The notes beneath the pieces were generated by a model. It searched no databases and was not told the origin of the DNA. It worked only from the letters and a program-made list of their open reading frames with translations. 33,396 bases of DNA, from contig SVQF01000010.1 of NCBI GenBank assembly GCA_015065445.1, positions 1 through 33,396 on the forward strand, written 5' to 3'. Positions 27,118 through 33,396 of the stretch are shown here, piece by piece. The stretch is from Oscillospiraceae bacterium (GTDB lineage Bacteria; Bacillota; Clostridia; Oscillospirales; Acutalibacteraceae). The first letter of the stretch is position 1; each line of letters begins with the position of its first letter. The position numbers and the translations under genes were made by a program.

Positions 27118-28382
27118 ATGCAGAACTCTGGGATAAAATGCATTATCTTTTTCGTGATTTTAACGATAGAATGGTGCATGTTCAGCTCGACTATGATTTT
27201 GAAATAAATATTGAAGCACTTAAAACCGTACTGTTTTGCTTTTTTGAAAAGGCACCCGTTCTGCACTCCTCTTTTTACGACAATAAAATTCATCCGTACT
27301 GGAAGGTTGAAGATTACCACATCAACGATGTTTTAACTGTTAAAGAGGTCAGTGACGATGAGCTCGACAAGGAAGTCAACGATTTTCTTGTACAATATAT
27401 ACCGCCCGACAATCATATACAGATGAAAGTTGCGGTATTCAATCACAGCGGCAAATCAACACTTTGCCTTGTCGAAAATCATATGTGTATGGATGGCGGA
27501 GACCTTAAGTACTTTCTTAAATCGCTTTGTAAAAACTACAACCGTTTTGTTGAAGAAGGCATAAGCCCGACCGAATTAAAAACCGGCACACGTTCATATG
27601 AAGCAGTGTACGAAGACTTTACCGCAACAGAACGCAAAATGGCTAAGAGCCTTTATAAAAATATTAACACAAAAGACGACCACGGTTTTCCTCTTACGCC
27701 AAATAATATTGCCGACTCATCGTTTATTGCAAAGCGTAAACTTTCTGCCGAAAAATTTGACAAAATCAGGGCAGCAGGCAAAAAAAGAGGTGCTACTATT
27801 AACGATATGCTGCTAACGGCATATTTTTACAGCCTCTATGAGCTTGCAGGCTTTGACCCGAACAGCAGCATATCAATCTCGTGTGCTATCGACCTTCGTC
27901 GCCATATCAAAAACAGCGACGACACCGGTATGACTAATCAGACGGCGTGGATGCAAACCCGTGTTCCGCACAGGGGTAAGGATATATTTGAAACACTCGA
28001 TTATGTAATCAAGTCTTCAAACGACTTTAAGCGTGACAGATTTATGGGACTGCACGGCTTGCCGCTGCTTTCACTCGGTTATAAAATTATGCCGCACGCT
28101 GCAAGCGAGGAAATAATAAAAGTCGGTTACGCAAATCCTTTGCTTGCTATGAGTAATATCGGTATACTTGAAGCCGATAAACTTGCACTCGAAGGACACG
28201 AACCTTGTGACGGATTTTTAAGCGGTGCAGTAAAATATAAGCCGTATGTGTTGCTGTCTGTAACGTCTATGCGAAAAGAACTTACACTTTCAATGTGTGT
28301 AAAAGGTAATGAGCAGGACAAAATTATAGTGAACAGATTTTTTGATTTGCTTGAAAAATCAATAGACCTGCTGATTGAATAA
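27102..28382 (+). CDS. Condensation/alcohol-acetyltransferase-like acyltransferase
   Basis: VENHMCMDGGDLKYFLKSL (HxxxDG), GATINDMLLTAYFYSLYEL, SCAIDLRRHI; overlaps the upstream ORF by 16 bp. Confidence 0.75.
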   Translation: MERKLNAELWDKMHYLFRDFNDRMVHVQLDYDFEINIEALKTVLFCFFEKAPVLHSSFYDNKIHPYWKVEDYHINDVLTVKEVSDDELDKEVNDFLVQYIPPDNHIQMKVAVFNHSGKSTLCLVENHMCMDGGDLKYFLKSLCKNYNRFVEEGISPTELKTGTRSYEAVYEDFTATERKMAKSLYKNINTKDDHGFPLTPNNIADSSFIAKRKLSAEKFDKIRAAGKKRGATINDMLLTAYFYSLYELAGFDPNSSISISCAIDLRRHIKNSDDTGMTNQTAWMQTRVPHRGKDIFETLDYVIKSSNDFKRDRFMGLHGLPLLSLGYKIMPHAASEEIIKVGYANPLLAMSNIGILEADKLALEGHEPCDGFLSGAVKYKPYVLLSVTSMRKELTLSMCVKGNEQDKIIVNRFFDLLEKSIDLLIE

Positions 28383-28465
28383 GACTTGGGCACTCCATAT
28401 TAGGCAAGGTGCGGTAACGAAGGATAGGTTTTGACTTTGTCCTTTTACCCCTAAAACAATTAAAA

Positions 28466-28503
28466 ATTCCCTGAATACTTGCGTATTCAGGGAATTTTAT
28501 AAT
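28466..28503. terminator. Bidirectional intrinsic terminator
   Basis: AAAATTCCCTGAATAC-TTGC-GTATTCAGGGAATTTTATAA. Confidence 0.8.
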
Positions 28504-28541
28504 TCCATTATTACGGACGCCGTATAGTCCTTAATTTCAAT

Positions 28542-30071
28542 TTATGCTTTTTTTCTTTTTCTTTCAATAATAAGGTATATGAATATTACCGCTGATGCTG
28601 AAGCTGCCGCAAGAGCCGAAATCAGCACGAAATCCGAATTACCTGTTGCAGGCGACGTTTTTGAAGTGTCCCCTCCCTCTGAGGAAGAACCGCTATCGCT
28701 TTCTTTTTCCGTTGCAGTCTCAATGAGGGCGTACGGGCTGAAGTGATTTGCCCAAAAAGCCAGATAATCTATTCCGTCAATGGTAATTATGCTTTCTTCA
28801 AAATCAATGTCAGAGCCTTCCATAATCAAAACAGCTTCCAAATCATTTTTATCCCAACCTTCGGGAATCTGTATCAGAACTCTGACCTTACCTGCTATTT
28901 TTCCGCTGATTTTTTCTTGTTTAGCGTTAAACAATTCTAATTCAAAGAGTGCTATATTTTCAAATTTGTAGGTGTTGTCTAACTGCGACATAAGCTCGTT
29001 GTATCCTTCGGAGCCCGATTCTACAGAAGTGCTCTTTATTGTCGTGCCGTCGGGTAATACTTTGTATGGGTCTTGTAAAATTATATTCAGCTTCTGTCCG
29101 TTATACTCAGCACTGCTGCCGTCGGTGTTTATGCTTAGCTCCTCCGTCTGTTTACACGTTTCGCATTTATACTCGGCGGAGACGTCCCCGATGGTGGAGG
29201 GTATCACCTCCCACTGGTGCCCGCCTTGCGTAGCGGTCTGATATTCGCCGCCGCAGGCAACGCATTTGGCTTTTTCGCCGCAGGTTGCCGCTCCGCCGTA
29301 GTGTGCTTCGGCGTATTCGCATATTTTGCATTTATGCTGCTTGGGATTGCCTGCGTCGGGCTGCCACGTGTGCCGCTCTTTGGCTGAGCATTCGGTGCAT
29401 TTATGCTCTGCATAGTTCTTATCATTAATAACCCAGTTGTGTGCTTCGGCTTTATTGCAACGGGAGCATTTATGCTGTGCGGCGTTACTGCTGTCTTTTC
29501 CCCAGTTGTGTACATAGGTGAAGGTGCCGCCGGATGTTTTGGTTACGTCAGAGCCGCCGCCCCCTTCATCGCCGTTACCTAATGAAGCATATTCAATCCT
29601 GAAACTGTCTCCGGAGGTAACGATACCGGTATCCTGGAATAAACCTTTATTGAAATTGCACGGAATGGTTATTGAGCTTAGCTTTTCGCAATCAACAAAT
29701 GCACTCATACCGATAGAAACCAATCCCGTACATTCCGACATGTCAAGAGATTTAAGAGATGTGCAGCTGCCGAAAGCACTGCTGGTCAACGCTGTTACGC
29801 TATAAGTTTTACCGTCGTGCTTAACCGTACCCGGAACCTTTATTTTGGTAATAGTTTCGGGGTCAAGATTTTCATTGAACGCCGCCATTACGGTGCAGTC
29901 CTCGCTTCCGCTTTCCTCTGAGGTAACCAAAAACATAAGGCTGCCTTCCTCAAAAAAGTCGTCAACCGCCGCCATCGCCGTAAAAGGCACGCTCATTGTT
30001 ATCAGCAGTACCGCTAACAGAGATGAGAGTAACGCTTTGATGGGTTTTGCCGTGGCTTTTGAAAAAACCAT
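28542..30071 (-). CDS. Cell-wall-anchored surface protein: LRR_5-like N-terminus, tandem HxW...HKCxxC repeats, sortase signal
   Basis: Signal peptide, AFGSCTSLKSLDMSECTGLVSIGMSAF, repeats HKCSRC/HKCTEC/HKCKIC, C-terminal SPATGNSDFVLISALAAASASAVIFIYLIIERKRKKA. Confidence 0.82.
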   Translation of the reverse strand: MVFSKATAKPIKALLSSLLAVLLITMSVPFTAMAAVDDFFEEGSLMFLVTSEESGSEDCTVMAAFNENLDPETITKIKVPGTVKHDGKTYSVTALTSSAFGSCTSLKSLDMSECTGLVSIGMSAFVDCEKLSSITIPCNFNKGLFQDTGIVTSGDSFRIEYASLGNGDEGGGGSDVTKTSGGTFTYVHNWGKDSSNAAQHKCSRCNKAEAHNWVINDKNYAEHKCTECSAKERHTWQPDAGNPKQHKCKICEYAEAHYGGAATCGEKAKCVACGGEYQTATQGGHQWEVIPSTIGDVSAEYKCETCKQTEELSINTDGSSAEYNGQKLNIILQDPYKVLPDGTTIKSTSVESGSEGYNELMSQLDNTYKFENIALFELELFNAKQEKISGKIAGKVRVLIQIPEGWDKNDLEAVLIMEGSDIDFEESIITIDGIDYLAFWANHFSPYALIETATEKESDSGSSSEGGDTSKTSPATGNSDFVLISALAAASASAVIFIYLIIERKRKKA

Positions 30072-30107
30072 AATTCACTCCTCCTGATTAATTTTAATTT
30101 CAACACA

Positions 30108-30136
30108 ATTATATATTAATTCGGATTTAAAATCAA
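30108..30136 (-). promoter_or_regulatory. Promoter for the cell-wall-anchored protein
   Basis: Reverse complement TTGATT, 17 bp, TATAAT. Confidence 0.65.
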
Positions 30137-30247
30137 CAATAATAATTCATTTCGTTTTTTACAGAAATTCTCATTTTCTCTTTTACATATATTCCTTATT
30201 TATGTGCAAAATATAACAGTAACGATTATGAATTAAGGGTGAGAATT

Positions 30248-30784
30248 ATGAAAGCAACAGGAATTGTAAGAAGGATTGACGACCTCGGACGAATTGTAAT
30301 ACCAAAAGAAATCCGCAGGTCGTTCAGAATAAAGGAGGGCGACCCGTTGGAGATTTATACCGATGCGGAAGGCGAAGTGATTTTTAAAAAGTACTCGCCG
30401 ATTGGTGAGTTGTCTAACTTTGCAGGACAGTACGCAGAGGTGCTGCACAAAAACGGCGGACTGCCGATTGCAATTATGGATAACGACCACGTTATCGCCT
30501 GCTCCGGCATAAGCAAGCGTGAGGTGCTTGAACGCAGAGTCACAAAGAGTATGGAAGAACTTATGGAAAACAGGGCAATCCACATAAAGACGGATTCTGT
30601 GCCCGGCATTAACGCAATCGAGGGTTACGACCGCCAGGCTGAAGTGGTTTATCCTATTGTATATGGCGGTGACGTCAGCGGTGCAATCGCTTTGCTTGAG
30701 GACGACAGTCACGAGCTGCCAAGCGAAACAGATATAAAGCTTGTGCAGGTTGCGGCAGCATTCCTTGGTAAGCAAATGGAATGA
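30248..30784 (+). CDS. spoVT: Stage V sporulation protein T (AbrB/SpoVT family)
   Basis: MKATGIVRRIDDLGRIVIPKEIRRSFRIKEGDPLEIYTD plus C-terminal GAF-like domain. Confidence 0.92.
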   Translation: MKATGIVRRIDDLGRIVIPKEIRRSFRIKEGDPLEIYTDAEGEVIFKKYSPIGELSNFAGQYAEVLHKNGGLPIAIMDNDHVIACSGISKREVLERRVTKSMEELMENRAIHIKTDSVPGINAIEGYDRQAEVVYPIVYGGDVSGAIALLEDDSHELPSETDIKLVQVAAAFLGKQME

Positions 30785-30862
30785 AATTATGTGCAATTTG
30801 TACAAAATATTCTTAATTCATTTGTTTAAAATAGATAAACAGTAGAAACCTGCAGAAAACAC

Positions 30863-30890
30863 TTGCATTTTTAAAATTGCGGTGTATAAT
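30863..30890 (+). promoter_or_regulatory. Promoter with no downstream co-directional CDS
   Basis: TTGCAT, 16 bp, TATAAT. Confidence 0.65.
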
Positions 30891-30896
30891 GTGAAA

Positions 30897-31000
30897 CAAG
30901 TTGAGGGGAGAACGGACGATAACCAACTGGTCCACCCTCGTTTACATATAACAACTACGGTCGTAAAACGGCCTTTAAATATAGCTTTTTAGATTTTTTA
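30897..31000 (+). ncRNA. Candidate orphan structured small RNA
   Basis: Nested complementarity AGTTG/CAACT, AGGG/CCCT, GGAC/GTCC, then hairpin GGTCGT-AAA-ACGGCC and U-rich tract; strong promoter upstream. Confidence 0.5.
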
Positions 31001-31017
31001 CATAAATTTTACTCCAC

Positions 31018-31064
31018 AAACAAAGAGGGCACGGCGTTATACCGTGCTCTCTTTGTTTTATTTT
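31018..31064. terminator. Bidirectional terminator
   Basis: ACAAAGAGGGCACGG-CGTTATA-CCGTGCTCTCTTTGTTTTATTTT. Confidence 0.85.
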
Positions 31065-32944
31065 ACTGTAAATGAACCGATGTTGTTTTCGTCGTAGTCA
31101 ACAGCATAAACTGTACTGCCTATATTTACCACACGGCTGACTTCAAAGTCGCTTTGATATTTTTTAACAACTTCGATTTTGCCGCCTTTTTCTTTAAACA
31201 CGAGGGCACCGCCACCGTAATCGTCAAAACTGCCTACCGGAATTGCAACATAATCTCGGTCATAATTTCTGAGGATTGCTTTGTGCGTATACTGTGCCTC
31301 GCTGTAACAGTAGCTGTAAACTTTTTCGTCAAGCACCTTCGGTTTGTTTTTATCGCTAATGTCAAACAGCACTGCTTTTACGCCTTCGGCGACGGTTCCG
31401 CCCCACTCGCTGTCGGAAGTTGAGTAACCTATGCCAAGCAGCTTATCCTCGCCGATTGGTACAAGATTTGTTGAAAAGCCGTCAATCTTGACTTCGCCCT
31501 TTATTTGGGGCTTTTGAGGATTTGAAAGGTCTATTACAAACAGTGGGTCGGTTCTCTCAAATGTGATTACGTATGCGTAGTCGTCGATGTACTTGACCGC
31601 CTCTATGTGTTCGTTTTTCGCAAAGTTTTCAACCTCGCCAACCTTCTTCAAGTCTTTGTCGAGTACAAAGAGTTTGTTTACGTCTTTGCCGTCTTTTGTG
31701 TTGGTTGTGGTGGCAACACGCAGGTAGCCGTCCTTTTCGTCAAACGCCCACTGGTTGTTTGTGTATCCCTCTACAGTACCCGTTGACTGTTCTTTTAGGG
31801 TGCCGTCAGAGATACTGTACTTCAGAATTTCGGTAGTGAGTTTTAAGCTTTCAGTTTTGCCGCTGCTTTTAACTCTGTTGCCGTAATCCGTGCAGGCAAC
31901 ATAAAGGTTTTGAGTGTTGCAGTACACGTTATCTGCACCGCCGAGAACTGCTTTGACCTTGTGAGTAACCTGCTTACCGCTTGAAGTGTCAAGAACGCCT
32001 ACCACTGCATAACCCGGGGTTGAGCAGCACTCGAACGCACAGATGTCTTCTGCGGGTATTTTTTCAAATCCGCCATCCCCGTTGGAACAGTAAGGCACTT
32101 TCCTTCTGTCATAGGCGTAAAAATTAGAGATTACGTACAGACTGCCGCCCGTCATTCTGGAGGTGCTGTAAGAACCGCTCTGGCGGAATTCGTCAGTCTT
32201 TTTCACATTAGCCCTGTCGGTTATGTCGTACGACATCACAACCGTGCCGAAATCACCGTCGTCAAAGTTATAATCTGAGCCAAGCAGATAAATCGTATCT
32301 CCGCTGAGATACATCTCTTCAAATATTTTGTCGCCGTTATCATTGTTATCAACGGTTATCTTTGAGCAGAACTCAGCCTTGCCGTCGCTCACGGAATATA
32401 TCATCAGAGTATCGCCCGTGCTGTCGATATAATAAATGTAATTCCCGTCGGTTTTGATTATGTCTGCCTCGTCAACGCCTTCGACCTGAGTGTAGGTTGT
32501 GCTATGCGAGGGTGCGGCAGGATTTGCCGACGTGGCTCCGTCTGCAGCAGTTTCGTTTTTTGCAAACACGCCGCCCTTAAAGTATTTAAAGCGGGTGCTT
32601 TCCTCTGCTCTTATGTCGTTGATAAATTTTTCAATCTCATCATAACTTTTAAAGTTACGCACGCCGCTCAGCTCTACGCTTGCAGTGTTCGCCGACGGCT
32701 CTACTTTGCCCTGATTTTTGTTGAGCGTCTGCACCGAAAGAAAAGCTCCGAACGCTATAACAAAGCACGCCGCTACGGCAACCACAGGTTTTACAAAGCG
32801 GGTTTTTCTGTTATTCATTTTAATAATGTTCCCATTTTTTTGCTCGAGTTTTTCTTCTATTTTATCAAAGCCGAGCGATTCGGGAGCATTGATATTTTCG
32901 CTTTCAAATTTTGACGTGATAAATTCCAAATCCTTATTATCCAT
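31058..32944 (-). CDS. Membrane protein: anti-sigma-like cytosolic N-terminus, one TM, extracellular beta-propeller (PF09826-like)
   Basis: VEGVDEADIIKTDGNYIYYI signature; TM FVKPVVAVAACFVIAFGAFLSV after about 50 cytosolic residues; ATG 32944 has a GGAG RBS. Confidence 0.85.
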   Translation of the reverse strand: MDNKDLEFITSKFESENINAPESLGFDKIEEKLEQKNGNIIKMNNRKTRFVKPVVAVAACFVIAFGAFLSVQTLNKNQGKVEPSANTASVELSGVRNFKSYDEIEKFINDIRAEESTRFKYFKGGVFAKNETAADGATSANPAAPSHSTTYTQVEGVDEADIIKTDGNYIYYIDSTGDTLMIYSVSDGKAEFCSKITVDNNDNGDKIFEEMYLSGDTIYLLGSDYNFDDGDFGTVVMSYDITDRANVKKTDEFRQSGSYSTSRMTGGSLYVISNFYAYDRRKVPYCSNGDGGFEKIPAEDICAFECCSTPGYAVVGVLDTSSGKQVTHKVKAVLGGADNVYCNTQNLYVACTDYGNRVKSSGKTESLKLTTEILKYSISDGTLKEQSTGTVEGYTNNQWAFDEKDGYLRVATTTNTKDGKDVNKLFVLDKDLKKVGEVENFAKNEHIEAVKYIDDYAYVITFERTDPLFVIDLSNPQKPQIKGEVKIDGFSTNLVPIGEDKLLGIGYSTSDSEWGGTVAEGVKAVLFDISDKNKPKVLDEKVYSYCYSEAQYTHKAILRNYDRDYVAIPVGSFDDYGGGALVFKEKGGKIEVVKKYQSDFEVSRVVNIGSTVYAVDYDENNIGSFTVK

Positions 32945-32949
32945 ACTAA

Positions 32950-33396
32950 TCACTCCAGAAATTCTCTCATTTTCTTAAGACTGCGTGACAGTTTTGAACG
33001 CACTGAACCTGCGGTTATGCCAACTGTTTTTGCTATTTCTTTGCTGTTGAACCCCGCAACAGCCGAAAGAAGAACAATCTCTTTTTCGTCATCACTCAGA
33101 TGATTAAGTGCGTTTTGAAGTTCTGTTTTCAGCACTGCGGTTTCCGCCGAGTTGTCAAAAAGTCTGTCGCTAAAGTCGTCAATGTTGCTGTTTTGCCTTA
33201 GCTGTGCCTGACGCTTTATCTGTGCGTTACAGGTAAAATACAAAATGCGGAATATCCACGACGGAAAAGCCTGTGGCTTTTTCAGTTTGCCAATCTGCGT
33301 ATACGCAGATACAACGCAGTCCTGCACGGCGTCCTCTGCGTCCGTTTCACTTTGCAGACGGTAGAACGCATAGCGGTACAGTCTGTCTTTGTACAA
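32950..33396 (-). CDS. ECF-type RNA polymerase sigma factor (5' end beyond window)
   Basis: DAEDAVQDCVVSAYTQIGKLKKPQAFPSWIFRIL (region 2), LSDDEKEIVLLSAVAGFNSKEIAKTVGITAGSVRSKLSRSLKKMREFL (region 4). Confidence 0.9.
   Translation of the reverse strand: MYKDRLYRYAFYRLQSETDAEDAVQDCVVSAYTQIGKLKKPQAFPSWIFRILYFTCNAQIKRQAQLRQNSNIDDFSDRLFDNSAETAVLKTELQNALNHLSDDEKEIVLLSAVAGFNSKEIAKTVGITAGSVRSKLSRSLKKMREFLE

Noticed and set aside
30897-31000. Assignment of the orphan RNA candidate to 6S RNA or SRP RNA
   Set aside because: 5' and 3' ends do not pair as in 6S RNA, and the SRP domain IV consensus is not visible.

Overview
This is a chromosomal window that looks like an endospore-forming Clostridia (Ruminococcus/Oscillospiraceae-like); that placement is inferred from gene content, not tested. 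Most of it is core genome: gpr-spoIIP, rpsT, an ABC-F ATPase, ilvC, a DUF815-type ATPase, a response regulator/histidine kinase/HtrA locus, mgtE, rpe, ftsE-ftsX plus an M23 hydrolase, a ClC transporter, rpsF-ssb-rpsR and spoVT. Accessory or surface content includes two BspA/LRR_5-like surface proteins (one with a sortase-like SPATG signal and tandem CxxC repeats), a secreted FN3-like protein, a patatin-like lipase, and a membrane-protein/condensation-type acyltransferase pair. At the right edge an ECF sigma factor (truncated by the window) sits beside a membrane protein that appears to fuse an anti-sigma-like N-terminus to an extracellular beta-propeller. The left edge carries a strong minus-strand promoter and an rRNA-leader-like sequence, so a stable RNA operon probably lies just outside. 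The items most worth following up are the sigma/beta-propeller module, an unannotated 47-aa secreted peptide at 8610-8753, an orphan structured-RNA candidate at about 30897-31000, a hairpin-dense repeat at 6461-6752, an ABC-F protein whose two degenerate motifs fall in the same composite ATP site, and phased direct repeats upstream of the response regulator and htrA. I saw no CRISPR array, tRNA or complete rRNA gene. No database search was possible; family names come from motif recognition.
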